A stretch of DNA of 64,000 bases from Rothia kristinae NBRC 15354. GTDB taxonomy: Bacteria > Actinomycetota > Actinomycetes > Actinomycetales > Micrococcaceae. Below the pieces are notes generated by a model. The model searched no databases, had not been told where the DNA came from, and was given only the letters and a program-made list of their open reading frames with translations. The stretch lies in contig NZ_BCSM01000011.1 of the NCBI RefSeq assembly GCF_001570865.1, positions 1 to 64,000 of the forward strand, written 5' to 3'. Positions 33,768-42,543 of this stretch are shown here, piece by piece (the stretch's first letter is position 1; every line of letters begins with the position of its first letter). The position numbers were made by a program, and so were the translations under genes.

Positions 33768-35252
33768 TCAGCGGCGACGCTGCGGAGGGGCGACCGTCGG
33801 CACGGCGCCGGTGGCGTCGTGAGCCTCCTGGAAGGCGGACTCATCCAGCTGGGCGTGGTGGCGCACGGCGGCGAAGAACACCACCACGAGCACCGCGAAG
33901 AACGCCACGGCCACCAGGCCGGGCACGACCATCGTCGCGCTGGAGAACACGGCGACGAACACCGCGACCAGCCCGAGGATGCCCACACCGGCCATCGCGG
34001 ACCCTCCGAGCAGGCGGAACTGGTCCGCGGCCCCGTCCCGGCGCCGGTAGGAGATGTAGGAGACCAGGATCAGGCCCCACACCACGAGCACCAGGGTGGT
34101 GATCATGGACATCATGATCTGGAAGACGGACTCGGTGAACAGCGCCAGCACCACCACCAGCAGGATGCCCAGGCTGGACACGGCCAGGGCCCCGGCGGGG
34201 ATGCCGCGCGACGTCGTCGCCCGCAGCCGGCGCGGGGCCATGCCCTCGTAGGACAGGGAGTGCATCAGGCGGGTGCCGGCGTACACGTTCGCGTTCGCCG
34301 CGGACAGCGCCGCGACCAGCACGATGAAGTTGATGACGGCCGCGGCCGCCGGGATCCCGACGTCGGAGAACACCCGCACGAACGGGCTGGAGCTGAGCCC
34401 CTCCTCCTGGGTGAGGGTCTCCGAGGACATCAGGCACATCACCACGAACAGGGACAGCACGTAGAAGGTGGACAGCCGCCACACGGTGGCCTTGGCGGCC
34501 GAGCGCACCGAGCGCACCGGGTCCTTGGCCTCGGCCGCGGAGATGGACACCAGCTCGATCCCGCCGAAGGAGAACATGACCACGGCCATCGCCAGCCAGA
34601 TCGACGCCGGCCCGTTGGGCAGGAATCCCCCGCCCTCGGTGAGCCGGTGCAGGCCCTCCGCGGGGTGGCTGGGCAGCCCGAAGAACACGATGATCAGGCC
34701 GATGATGATGAACGCGATGACCGCGAGCACCTTGATCCCGGAGAGGATGAACTCCACGGAGCCGAAGGACTTCACGCTGAAGGCGTTCAGCCCCAGCACG
34801 ATCGCCCCGAACACGACGATGCCGACCCACAGCGGCAGCTCCGGCCACCAGAACTTCAGGTACGTGGCCACCGCGACCAGCTCCGCCCCGGCCACCAGCA
34901 CGGTGGTGGCCCAGTAGGACCAGCGGGAGATGAACCCGCCGAAGGGCCCGAGGTAGCGGGCGGCCATGGAGCCGAAGCCGCCGCGCACGGGGAAGCGCAC
35001 GGCCATCTCCCCGGCGGCGCTGGCGATGATCGCGGCGATCAGGGAGCCGATGGCGTAGGAGACGATCACGGCCGGGCCGGCGATGGCGATGGCCGCCCCG
35101 GAGCCGAGGAACAGGCCGGTGCCCAGGGCGGAGCCGAGGGCGATCATGGTCATCTGCTCGTGGGAGAGGGAGCGGGTCAGCCCGCCCTGACCGGGGGCAG
35201 GCTCCGCGGGGGTGGGCGCGGCGGCGCCGGGATTCTCGGGTGCGTGGGACAC
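33768..35252 (-). CDS. Amino-acid permease, APC/AAT family
   Basis: 494-residue 12-helix permease. LSHEQMTMIALGSALGTGLFLGSGAAIAIAGP (about 28-59) is the helix 1 consensus of the amino acid transporter (AAT) branch (LysP, ProY, AnsP, GabP relatives), and GEMAVRFPVRGGFGSMAARYLGPFGGFISRWSYW follows. Amino-acid or polyamine proton symport is expected; the exact substrate is not deducible. GTG 35252 gives a 25-residue Pro/Ala-rich lead; AAAGG lies about 12 nt upstream, so the start is only moderately certain. Divergent from the MBL hydrolase gene. Confidence 0.88.
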   Translation of the reverse strand: MSHAPENPGAAAPTPAEPAPGQGGLTRSLSHEQMTMIALGSALGTGLFLGSGAAIAIAGPAVIVSYAIGSLIAAIIASAAGEMAVRFPVRGGFGSMAARYLGPFGGFISRWSYWATTVLVAGAELVAVATYLKFWWPELPLWVGIVVFGAIVLGLNAFSVKSFGSVEFILSGIKVLAVIAFIIIGLIIVFFGLPSHPAEGLHRLTEGGGFLPNGPASIWLAMAVVMFSFGGIELVSISAAEAKDPVRSVRSAAKATVWRLSTFYVLSLFVVMCLMSSETLTQEEGLSSSPFVRVFSDVGIPAAAAVINFIVLVAALSAANANVYAGTRLMHSLSYEGMAPRRLRATTSRGIPAGALAVSSLGILLVVVLALFTESVFQIMMSMITTLVLVVWGLILVSYISYRRRDGAADQFRLLGGSAMAGVGILGLVAVFVAVFSSATMVVPGLVAVAFFAVLVVVFFAAVRHHAQLDESAFQEAHDATGAVPTVAPPQRRR

Positions 35253-35381
35253 GGCGGAAGTGCCTTTCGGGTGCGAACCGGATGATCCGACCAGCATATC
35301 CGCCCGGCGCGGGCGAGGTCGGGCGGCGGCGGGCGGCATCGCGCGCCCCGGACCGGGCGCGGATGTGGTGGACTGGACCCC

Positions 35382-36275
35382 ATGGACGTCACGCCCTCCT
35401 CCCCCGACCCCGGGCACGACGCCGTCGGGCCTGGCGGCCCCCAGCCCGGCGGCACGGCCGCGCCCGGCTGGGTCCGCACCAGCGGGCACACGGCCTGCCT
35501 GCGCGCGCCCAATCCGGGGCCGATGACCCTGGAGGGCACCAACACGTACGTGGTCGGGGATCTTCCGCGGGACTGGCCGGGAGACGGCTCCCGGCCGGGC
35601 GTCATCGTGGTGGACCCGGGCGCGGAGGACCCGGAGCACCTGCGCCGCCTGACCGAGCGGACGCGGGTGGAGCTGATCCTGCTGACCCACCGGCACGCGG
35701 ATCACGCCGCGGGCGCCCCCGCCCTGCACGCGATGACCGGTGCCCCGGTGCGCGCGGCGGAGCCCTCCCTGTGCCGCAAGGGCCCGCCCCTGGAGGACGG
35801 GGAGGTGGTCGGCGCGGCGGAGCAGGAGCTGCTGGTGCTGGGCACGCCGGGGCACACGGCGGATTCGGTGTGCCTGCGCCTGGATGCCGATTCGGTGATG
35901 TTCACCGGGGATACGGTGCTGGGCCGCGGCTCGACCATGCTGGACTACCCGGACGGCGCCCTGGAGCCGTACATCGACTCCCTGCGGGATCTGCTGGAGC
36001 AGCGCGAGCACACGGTGCTGCCCGGACACGGGGCGCCGGGCGGGGACCTGCACGCCCGGTGCGAGGCGCTGCTGGAGCACCGGCTGGACCGGTTCGAGGC
36101 GCTGCAGGAGCTGCTGCGGGAGACCGACGACGACATCGGGCCCTCCGCCTCCGCGCTGGCTCGGCGGATCTACCCGGGGGTTCCCGACGCTGCCCGGGCG
36201 GCGGCCGTCAAGACCCTCAAGGCCCAGCTGGCCCACCTGGTGGAGCTGGGCGCGATCGCCGGGTTCAGCGAGTAG
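35382..36275 (+). CDS. MBL-fold metallo-hydrolase
   Basis: 297 residues with the complete metallo-beta-lactamase fold signature: HRHADH at 103-108, GTPGHTADSV (third ligand His), FTGDTVLG (bridging Asp) and LPGHGAPGGD. A C-terminal winged-helix-like tail of about 80 residues (ALLEHRLDRFEALQELL...RIYP...AAAVKTLKAQLAHLVELG) is typical of the LACTB2-like/glyoxalase II-like group. The reaction is probably hydrolysis of a thioester or of an RNA/phosphoester; substrate unknown. The last 11 nt overlap the end of the convergent transporter gene. Confidence 0.85.
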   Translation: MDVTPSSPDPGHDAVGPGGPQPGGTAAPGWVRTSGHTACLRAPNPGPMTLEGTNTYVVGDLPRDWPGDGSRPGVIVVDPGAEDPEHLRRLTERTRVELILLTHRHADHAAGAPALHAMTGAPVRAAEPSLCRKGPPLEDGEVVGAAEQELLVLGTPGHTADSVCLRLDADSVMFTGDTVLGRGSTMLDYPDGALEPYIDSLRDLLEQREHTVLPGHGAPGGDLHARCEALLEHRLDRFEALQELLRETDDDIGPSASALARRIYPGVPDAARAAAVKTLKAQLAHLVELGAIAGFSE

Positions 36276-36972
36276 CGGGCCCCGCCGCGGCGTCGTCCTC
36301 CACGCGCGGGTAGGTGGGCTCGTGGCGCTTGAACCAGGCGATGGTCGGGTAGGTGATGGGCAGGATGATGACCTCCACCGCGCACTTGTACACGTAGCCC
36401 ACGAGCACGTAGTTGAGGAAGTCCGCGGGCTCGGTGATCCCCAGGATGGGGGCGGCCACGGTGCAGAAGATCAGGGTGTCCGCCAGCTCCCCCACCAGGG
36501 TGGAGCCGATCAGGCGCACCCACATCCACCGCTCGCCGGTGGCCCGCTTGATCAGGGCCATCACCCAGGCGTTGAGCAGCTGTCCCACCAGGAACCCGGC
36601 CAGGGAGCCGGCGAGGATCCTCGGGACCGGGCCCAGCACGGATTCGAAGGCCGCCTGGTTCTCGTAGAAGTCCGCGGCGGGCAGGATGATGACGATCCAG
36701 AAGCACAGGCTCGCGAACGCCCCGGCGAGGAAGCTGGTGATGATCGCCCGTCGAGCGGAGCGGAAGCCGTACACCTCGGTGACCACATCGCCCAGCACGT
36801 AGGCCAGGGGGAAGAGGAAGAAGCCGCCGTCGGTGATGATGGGGCCGAAGGCCACACCCTTGGTGGCCCCGATGTTGGACAGGATCAGCAGCACGCAGTA
36901 CAGCGCGAGCAGCAGGTCGAAGTAGGTGCGCGGCCGTCGGGCGTAGCGCGGGGCGGGGGCGGAGTGCGGCAC
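36265..36972 (-). CDS. Queuosine-precursor transporter, YhhQ/VUT family
   Basis: 235-residue integral membrane protein of the VUT (YhhQ, DUF165) family that imports the queuosine precursors preQ0/preQ1. About six helices; family marks are LLILSNIGATKGVAFGPIITDGGFFLFPLAYVLGDVVTEVYGFR (about 28-71) and GELADTLIFCTVA (about 157-169). GTG 36972 has AGGAG 7 nt upstream. It converges on and overlaps the MBL gene by 11 nt, which leaves no room for a terminator between them. Confidence 0.88.
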   Translation of the reverse strand: MPHSAPAPRYARRPRTYFDLLLALYCVLLILSNIGATKGVAFGPIITDGGFFLFPLAYVLGDVVTEVYGFRSARRAIITSFLAGAFASLCFWIVIILPAADFYENQAAFESVLGPVPRILAGSLAGFLVGQLLNAWVMALIKRATGERWMWVRLIGSTLVGELADTLIFCTVAAPILGITEPADFLNYVLVGYVYKCAVEVIILPITYPTIAWFKRHEPTYPRVEDDAAAGPATR

Positions 36973-37080
36973 GGGAGGCTCCTGAGTGCGAGGAGGGGAC
37001 GACGATGACGCGGCCCGCCTGCCACCCGGGCCGCACAGCATCCTACCCACCCCTGCCCCATCCTCACCCCTCCCCTGCCT

Positions 37081-37096
37081 CCGCAAAACGGGAGAT
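37081..37096. repeat. Remnant of the 73-bp palindromic element
   Basis: CCGCAAAACGGGAGAT is the left arm of the element seen at 15082 and 16060, here followed directly by GCGG, as if the interior had been deleted. It lies 48 nt before the pyridoxal kinase start. The rest of 36973-37143 shows only GC-rich sequence without a clear promoter. Confidence 0.6.
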
Positions 37097-37143
37097 GCGG
37101 TGGGGGTGCGGCGGGTGGGGTGACCCGTGCCATCATGGGGTGC

Positions 37144-37956
37144 ATGACTACCTCGCAGACCCCCATCGCCATGACCATCGCGGGTTCGGAAGCCACCGGC
37201 GGCGCCGGTGCGCAGGCGGACCTGAAGACCTTCCAGGCCCTCGGGGTCTACGGGTGCCTGGCCCTGACCTGCATCGTCTCCTTCGACCCGAAGAACGGCT
37301 GGGCCCACCGGCTGACCCCCGTGGACCAGCAGACTCTTCAGGATCAGCTGGAGGTCAACACCACCGTCTACGACCTCGACGCCGTGAAGATCGGGATGCT
37401 CGGCTCCCCGGACACCATCGCCACCGTCGCCGAGGTGCTCACCGAGCAGAAGCCGCGCCGGATCGTGCTGGATCCGGTGCTGATCTGCAAGGGACAGGAG
37501 CCCGGCGCCGCCCTGGACACCGACGAGGCGCTGAAGGCGAAGATCCTGCCGCTGGCGGACTTCGTGACCCCCAACCACTTCGAGTCCCTGTCCCTGTCCG
37601 GGCTCGAGGCGATCGACACCGTCGAGGACCTGGAGAAGGCCGCGCGGATCATCCACGAGCGCTCCGGGGCGGCCGTGCTCGCCAAGGGCGGGGTGCGCCT
37701 GGACGGGGACGACGCCGTGGACGTGTTCTACGACGGGCAGACCACCGAGGTGCTCTCCGCTCCGAAGATCGGCGAGGTCCAGGTGGCCGGTGCCGGCTGC
37801 TCCCTGGCGGCCGCGGTGACCGCGGAGCTCGCGCAGGGCCGCACCCCGCTGGAGGCGGCGCGGGCCGCGAAGGACTTCGTGACCCGCGGCATCGAGGCCC
37901 GGATCTCCTCCCACGCCCCGTTCGACTCGCTGCGCCAGATCAACCGGCTCGCCTGA
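37144..37956 (+). CDS. Pyridoxal/pyridoxamine kinase (ThiD-like)
   Basis: 270-residue ribokinase-superfamily enzyme of the PdxK/ThiD type. The N-terminus IAMTIAGSEATGGAGAQADLKTFQALGVYG is the substrate-binding signature, LDPVLICKG and VTPNHFESLSL are central, and the catalytic Asp motif is changed: AGAGCSLAAAVTAEL (about 220-234) has GAGCS with Cys where the ribokinase family usually has Asp. The Gram-positive PdxK group is known to use a Cys there in place of Asp, which favours pyridoxal kinase over hydroxymethylpyrimidine kinase. ATG 37144 is chosen; another in-frame ATG is 9 nt upstream, and neither has a clear ribosome site. Confidence 0.85.
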   Translation: MTTSQTPIAMTIAGSEATGGAGAQADLKTFQALGVYGCLALTCIVSFDPKNGWAHRLTPVDQQTLQDQLEVNTTVYDLDAVKIGMLGSPDTIATVAEVLTEQKPRRIVLDPVLICKGQEPGAALDTDEALKAKILPLADFVTPNHFESLSLSGLEAIDTVEDLEKAARIIHERSGAAVLAKGGVRLDGDDAVDVFYDGQTTEVLSAPKIGEVQVAGAGCSLAAAVTAELAQGRTPLEAARAAKDFVTRGIEARISSHAPFDSLRQINRLA

Positions 37957-37971
37957 GCGGGCACGCGCAGG

Positions 37972-38667
37972 TCAGGAGGCCACGGAGCGCAGGCGGGGCG
38001 CCTCGTCCTCCGCGGTCTCCTGCGCTTGCGGGACCCGGTGGGTGGGGACGGGGCGGCCCTCGGCGTCGAAGGAGGCGCCCAGGCCCAGCTGGATGAAGCG
38101 GATGGTGTTCCCGATGCGGGTCTCCCGGGCGGCCTCGTCCTCGGCGCGCCCGCGATCCGCGGCGGAGGACAACGAGCCGTGCACCAGCTGCGCCATCTCG
38201 CGGATGTCCGACTCCGGCAGGTACCCCTGGTCGATGCCGGCGCGCAGGATCTGGGCGAGCACCGCCTGCAGCTCCCCGACGTGGTGGCCCAGCTTCTCGA
38301 AGGACTCCGGGGAGAGCACCGAGCGCATCGCCGGACCCGGAGGCAGGTGGCGGCGGGACATGTCCTCGATCTGCATCCGCACGTACACGGCCAGCTGATC
38401 CACCGGGTTGGTCACGGTGGCCAGCTCGGTGCGCAGATCCCCGATGAACCGCTCGGTCTCATCCAGGGCGTAGGCCACCAGCAGCTCACCCATGTCCGCG
38501 AAGTAGTTGTACACGGCCGTGCGCCCGATCCCGGCGTTCTTGGCCACGTGGGTCATGGTCAGGCCGGTCAGCCCGTTGGTGTAGAGGAGCTCGCCGAAGG
38601 AGGCCAGGATGGCGTTCTTGGTGTTCTCCCGCTGGGCGGCGTTGGTCGCGGCGCTGATTCGAGGCAT
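37972..38667 (-). CDS. TetR-family transcriptional regulator
   Basis: 231 residues. The N-terminal helix-turn-helix LTMTHVAKNAGIGRTAVYNYFADMGELLVAYA (about 36-67) is a canonical TetR DNA-binding domain; the rest is the ligand-binding/dimerisation domain. ATG 38667 is leaderless: a TATGAT hexamer (minus strand, 38674-38679) ends 6 nt before it. TGTC-N7-GACA at 38688-38702 overlaps the -35 region and may be its own operator. No obvious target transporter is adjacent, so the ligand is unknown. Confidence 0.9.
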   Translation of the reverse strand: MPRISAATNAAQRENTKNAILASFGELLYTNGLTGLTMTHVAKNAGIGRTAVYNYFADMGELLVAYALDETERFIGDLRTELATVTNPVDQLAVYVRMQIEDMSRRHLPPGPAMRSVLSPESFEKLGHHVGELQAVLAQILRAGIDQGYLPESDIREMAQLVHGSLSSAADRGRAEDEAARETRIGNTIRFIQLGLGASFDAEGRPVPTHRVPQAQETAEDEAPRLRSVAS

Positions 38668-38687
38668 GCTGACATCATACGGGCAGG

Positions 38688-38702
38688 TGTCACCAAAAGA
38701 CA
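38688..38702. promoter_or_regulatory. Candidate TetR operator TGTC-N7-GACA
   Basis: A small inverted repeat just upstream of the -10 of the TetR gene, compatible with autoregulation. Weak on length alone. Confidence 0.3.
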
Positions 38703-38703
38703 G

Positions 38704-39030
38704 TCATGACGACGCCGCGTCGCCATCCGCGGTCGCATCCAGGTCCAGGACGCGGGCGTACATGACCTGCCGATGCTGCAGCGCGGTGCGCAGGGCCCGG
38801 TGCACCCCGTCCTCCAGGTACAGCCGACCCCGCCACCGGACCACGTGCGGGAACAGGTCCCCGTAGAAGGTGGAGTCCTCATCCAGCAGGGTGCCCAGGT
38901 CCAGGGTGCGCTGCGTGGTGATCAGCCGGTCCAGGCGCACCTGCTGCGGCGGGATGGTCCCCCACTGCCGGGGCCCGTCGTACCCGTGGTCCGGGTACGG
39001 GCGGGAATCACCGACGGCGTGGAAGATCAT
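38704..39030 (-). CDS. Conserved hypothetical protein, ParB/Srx-like
   Basis: 108 residues. The stretch VRLDRLITTQRTLDLGTLL...RGRLYLEDGVHRALRTALQHRQVMYARVLDLD (about 31-98) follows the pattern of the ParB/sulfiredoxin N-terminal fold (strand, helix, then DGxHRxxA, then helix and strand). Small actinobacterial proteins of this kind are conserved but uncharacterised. No ribosome site is obvious at ATG 39030. The gene lies between the TetR gene (stop 2 nt before the operator) and the drug-exporter gene, all on the minus strand; whether it is co-transcribed with TetR is unclear. Confidence 0.65.
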   Translation of the reverse strand: MIFHAVGDSRPYPDHGYDGPRQWGTIPPQQVRLDRLITTQRTLDLGTLLDEDSTFYGDLFPHVVRWRGRLYLEDGVHRALRTALQHRQVMYARVLDLDATADGDAASS

Positions 39031-39070
39031 GCCCCCATGATCCCACGGGCACCCCCGAGGACCCGGGATC

Positions 39071-40849
39071 TCACGAGCGGATCGGGATCATGCCGGTCTC
39101 CGGCAGCGGGATCTCCCCGGTGCACGGGTGGCGCCGCTCGGCCTCCTCCTCGGAAGCCGCCTCCCGTCGCTCCTCCTGCGCTCCGGCAGCCGCGGTGGTC
39201 CCGGAGGCCGCGACCGTGGTGGCCAGGTCCTTCTCCACGACGAACAGCAGCACCAGCGCCGCGGCGATCCCCAGCGGCATGATCCACAGGAAGATCGGGA
39301 TCAGGGCGTCGCTGTACGCCCCGATGATCACCTCGCGCACCGGATCCGGCAGGGACTGCACCACCGAGGGGGTCAGCGAGTTGGTGGAACCGAGGCTCGT
39401 GGCCTGCCCCTGCTGCCGGGCCGCGGCCAGCACCGGGGCCAGGCGATCCGCCAGCAGATCCTTCAGCCGGGCCGTGAACAGCCCGCCCACCAGGGCCGAG
39501 CCCACCGTGGCGCCCACCTGGCGGAAGAAGTTGGCCCCCGCCGTCGCCGTGCCGACCATGCTCACCGGGAAGCTGTTCTGCACCACCAGGGTCAGCAGCT
39601 GCATGGACATCCCCAGGCCCAGACCCACCACGGCCAGGGCCAGGCAGATCAGGTATGTGGCGGTGTCCGTGGCCAGGCGCGAGAGGCAGAACAGCCCGGC
39701 CGCGATCAGCAGGGAGCCGGCCACCATGAAGGCCTTGTATCGGCCCAGCTTGGACACCAGCGCCCCCACGGTCACCGAGGTCACCAGCATCGTGCCCATC
39801 ATCGGGATCATCAGCAGGCCGGCCTGGGTCGCGTCCACCCCCAGCACCATCTGCAGGTAGGTGGGCATGTACCCGATCGCCCCGAACATCGCGATGCCCA
39901 TGCACAGCCCCGCCACGGTGGTCAGCACGAAGTTGCGGTCCCGGAACAGCGCCATCGGCATCACCGGCTCGGCCGCGCGCAGCTCGACCGGCACGAACAG
40001 CGCCGCCGCCACGACGACGGCGCCCAGCAGCCCCAGGATGGTCGGAGAGTTCCAGGCGTACTGGTTCCCGCCCCACGTCATCGCCAGCACCAGGCAGGCG
40101 GTGGCCGCGGCCAGCAGGGCCATGCCCAGGACGTCGATGCGCGCCCGGCGCGTGCGCGCCCCCGCGTTGGTGTGCGGGATGAGGAACACGGCCGCGGCCA
40201 GGGCCAGCGCGCCCAGGGGCACGTTCATCCAGAAGCCCCAGCGCCAGCCCGGGCCCTCGGTCAGCCACCCGCCCAGCAGGGGCCCGGCCACGGAGGAGAA
40301 CGCGAACACGCCCATCAGGGCTCCCATGTACTTGCCGCGCTCGCGCGCCGGGATGACATCGGCGATCACCGCCTGGGACAGGATCATCAGGCCGCCGCCG
40401 CCCAGACCCTGCAGCCCACGGGAGACGATCAGCCCCGTCATCGACTCCGCGAGCGCACCGGTCACGGACCCGGCCGTGAAGGCGAGGATCGCGAAGATCA
40501 GCAGGGGCTTGCGGCCCCAGAGGTCCCCGAGCTTGCCGTAGATCGGCATCATGATCGTGGAGACCAGGATGAACGCGGTGATCACCCAGGACATGTGCTC
40601 CACCCCGTCCAGCTCCCCGACGATGGTGGGCAGGGCCGGGGAGAGCACGGTCTGGTTCAGCGAGGACATCAGCATGATCAGCATCAGCCCGATGAACAGC
40701 AGCAGGATGCTGGGGGCCGGGGCGGGATCGATGGCCCCGCCGGGCTCGGACGACGTGGCCGACTCGGCCGCCGACGACGGCGCGGGGGCGGTCTGCGGGG
40801 CGGAGGCCCGGCCGGGGCGCGCGTGACGCGGGGTGTAGGTGGTGGTCAA
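39071..40849 (-). CDS. DHA2-family multidrug exporter (EmrB/QacA type)
   Basis: 592-residue 14-helix MFS drug:H+ antiporter. Helix 1 has LMLIMLMSSLNQTVLSPALPTIVGEL, loop 2-3 GKLGDLWGRKPLL (motif A) and helix 5 carries GPLLGGWLTEG (motif C, antiporter signature). The Ala/Pro/Ser-rich N-terminus (about 45 residues) and Glu/Ala-rich C-terminus are cytoplasmic. TTG 40849 is supported by AGGAGGAACG directly upstream and overlaps the TetR stop by 4 nt (TTGA), so the two are translationally coupled. Exported compounds unknown. Confidence 0.92.
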   Translation of the reverse strand: MTTTYTPRHARPGRASAPQTAPAPSSAAESATSSEPGGAIDPAPAPSILLLFIGLMLIMLMSSLNQTVLSPALPTIVGELDGVEHMSWVITAFILVSTIMMPIYGKLGDLWGRKPLLIFAILAFTAGSVTGALAESMTGLIVSRGLQGLGGGGLMILSQAVIADVIPARERGKYMGALMGVFAFSSVAGPLLGGWLTEGPGWRWGFWMNVPLGALALAAAVFLIPHTNAGARTRRARIDVLGMALLAAATACLVLAMTWGGNQYAWNSPTILGLLGAVVVAAALFVPVELRAAEPVMPMALFRDRNFVLTTVAGLCMGIAMFGAIGYMPTYLQMVLGVDATQAGLLMIPMMGTMLVTSVTVGALVSKLGRYKAFMVAGSLLIAAGLFCLSRLATDTATYLICLALAVVGLGLGMSMQLLTLVVQNSFPVSMVGTATAGANFFRQVGATVGSALVGGLFTARLKDLLADRLAPVLAAARQQGQATSLGSTNSLTPSVVQSLPDPVREVIIGAYSDALIPIFLWIMPLGIAAALVLLFVVEKDLATTVAASGTTAAAGAQEERREAASEEEAERRHPCTGEIPLPETGMIPIRS

Positions 40850-41499
40850 CGTTCCTCCTGGAGGATCTGAGAGAAGAGGGCGGCGGAGCGGGCGATCTGG
40901 GCGTCGGCCTCGTCGATCTCCCGTCCCGCACCGAAGTCGATGTGGCGCAGGATCGCCGCGGAGAGCAGGACCAGGGCCCGAACGCGGCGCACCTGCTCCG
41001 GGTCGGGCTCGGCGTCGGGCTCGGTGCGGGGCACGAGCTCTCCCCGCTCGGCGTAGGCGGCCCAGTCCATGCCCAGCAGGAACTGCTGCAGGGCCTGCTC
41101 GCAGCGCAGCATGTGGATCTTCATCCGCTGGCGCAGCTCCGGCAGCTCGCGGATGACCTCGCGCGACGCCGCGGCGGCTTCCGGGGACATGGACCCGCGC
41201 AGCACCCGCAGGAAGATCTGCGCGGCGTAGGCCGGCAGAGCGCTCTTCGCGGGGTGGGGCACGGTGCGCAGCAGCTGCTCGCTCATCTGCGGTTCGCGCA
41301 GCCCGAGGACGGCGTCCTCCTTGCTGGGGAAGTAGTTGAAGAAGGTCCGGGTGGAGACCCCCGCCTGCTCGGCGATGGACTCCGCGGTGGTGCCCTTCAG
41401 GCCCTTGGCGCGCGCCTGCTCGGCGGCGGCGGCGTGGATGGCCTCCCAGGTGCGGGTCCGGCGGCGCTCGCGCAGCGACGGCGATTCGTTTTCTTGCAC
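40846..41499 (-). CDS. TetR-family repressor of the adjacent exporter
   Basis: 217 residues. The helix-turn-helix GTTAESIAEQAGVSTRTFFNYFPSKEDAVLG (about 36-66) is TetR-type, close to actinobacterial regulators with an R-T-F-F-N-Y-F recognition helix. GTG 41499 is leaderless: TAAGAT (minus strand) ends 6 nt before it. The promoter is filled with TGCAT/ATGCA palindromes (41501-41540), likely its operators. The exporter gene overlaps its stop, a standard self-regulated efflux operon. Confidence 0.92.
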   Translation of the reverse strand: MQENESPSLRERRRTRTWEAIHAAAAEQARAKGLKGTTAESIAEQAGVSTRTFFNYFPSKEDAVLGLREPQMSEQLLRTVPHPAKSALPAYAAQIFLRVLRGSMSPEAAAASREVIRELPELRQRMKIHMLRCEQALQQFLLGMDWAAYAERGELVPRTEPDAEPDPEQVRRVRALVLLSAAILRHIDFGAGREIDEADAQIARSAALFSQILQEER

Positions 41500-41500
41500 T

Positions 41501-41540
41501 ACTGCATCTTATGCACTGATGCAGTATCTGCACGAGTGCA
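41501..41540. promoter_or_regulatory. TetR operator cluster
   Basis: ACTGCAT (41501-41507) with ATGCAGT (41519-41525) is a perfect 7-bp inverted repeat; TGCATCTTATGCA is nested in it, and TGCACGAGTGCA (41529-41540) is another perfect palindrome. All lie over the promoter of the TetR-exporter operon, so binding would shut it off. Confidence 0.65.
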
Positions 41541-41733
41541 TCTTCTATGGGATCGGTCACCGGCTCCGCCGGCGGGTCCGTCAGAGGGCAACGCCGACGG
41601 GCGGCGGTGGGCGACGCGGGGCGGCGGGCGGGTCCGTCGGCGGACGGCGGGCGGGTCGGGCCGAGGGCGGCGGTGGCAGAATGGTGCGCCGTCGTCCTCC
41701 CCGGCCTCACTTCCCCACCGTCCCAGGAGTCCC

Positions 41734-42519
41734 GTGTCCCCGCGCCGTTCCCGCCGATCCCGCAGCCGTCCCCGCCCGCGCGTGCGGATGAGCACCCGCA
41801 CCCGGTTCATCGTCACCGTGGTCGCGGTGGTGGTGCTCGCCGTCGTCGGGCTGGGCACCCGCGGGCTGGATCTGTTCCGCGGCGAGGACGGATCCGCAGA
41901 TCGGTCGGGCGCGACCGCATCCCGGGCGGCCGGCCCCCTGCCCACGGGCCTCACCGCGCAGCAGGCCCTGGATTCCCTGGAGACCAAGGGCAAGGCCGCC
42001 CGGACCGGGTACTCCCGGGACGCCTTCGGCGCGCGGTGGGCGGATGTGGACCACAACGGCTGCGACACCCGCAACGACATCCTCGCCCGGGACCTGACCC
42101 AGACCACCCTGCGCCCCGGGACCTGCAAGGTGGCCACCGGGGTGCTACAGGATCCGTACACGGGTCGGCGCATCGACTTCACCGCGGGGGCCCAGACCAG
42201 CGCGGCGGTGCAGATCGACCACGTCGTCGCCCTGTCCGACGCGTGGCAGACCGGCGCCCAGCAGCTGTCCACCGCGGACCGCATGGCCCTGGCCAACGAC
42301 CCTCTGAACCTGCTGGCCGTGGACGGGCCCGCCAACAACGGCAAGTCCGACGGCGACGCCGCGACCTGGCTGCCCGAGCAGAAGTCCTTCCGCTGCGAGT
42401 ACGTGGCCCGGCAGGCCGGGGTCAAGCGCAAGTACGACCTGTGGGTGACCCGTGCCGAGCGGGCCGCGATGCAGCGGGTCCTGGACACCTGCCCCGGCCA
42501 GCGCATCCCCACCCGGTAA
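41734..42519 (+). CDS. Exported HNH nuclease-like protein (DUF1524 type)
   Basis: 261 residues. A very basic N-terminus (SPRRSRRSRSRPRPRVR) precedes one hydrophobic segment (about 25-42), so it is secreted or anchored with the catalytic part outside. The nuclease core has NGCDTRNDILARDL, QIDHVVALSDAWQTGA (the DHxxA/S-type HNH motif, about 168-183) and DPLNLLAVDGPANNGKSD, matching secreted HNH proteins of the DUF1524/GmrSD C-terminal kind. A role in DNA scavenging or competition is inference. GTG 41734 has AGGAG 5 nt upstream; a later in-frame ATG at about codon 19 would still keep the membrane segment. Confidence 0.85.
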   Translation: MSPRRSRRSRSRPRPRVRMSTRTRFIVTVVAVVVLAVVGLGTRGLDLFRGEDGSADRSGATASRAAGPLPTGLTAQQALDSLETKGKAARTGYSRDAFGARWADVDHNGCDTRNDILARDLTQTTLRPGTCKVATGVLQDPYTGRRIDFTAGAQTSAAVQIDHVVALSDAWQTGAQQLSTADRMALANDPLNLLAVDGPANNGKSDGDAATWLPEQKSFRCEYVARQAGVKRKYDLWVTRAERAAMQRVLDTCPGQRIPTR

Positions 42520-42543
42520 CCCGCCCGGCCCGCTCCACTGGGT

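Noticed and set aside
41501-41540. Short repeats taken as a CRISPR-like or satellite array
   Set aside because: Only three small palindromes without regular spacers; they fit a TetR operator region.
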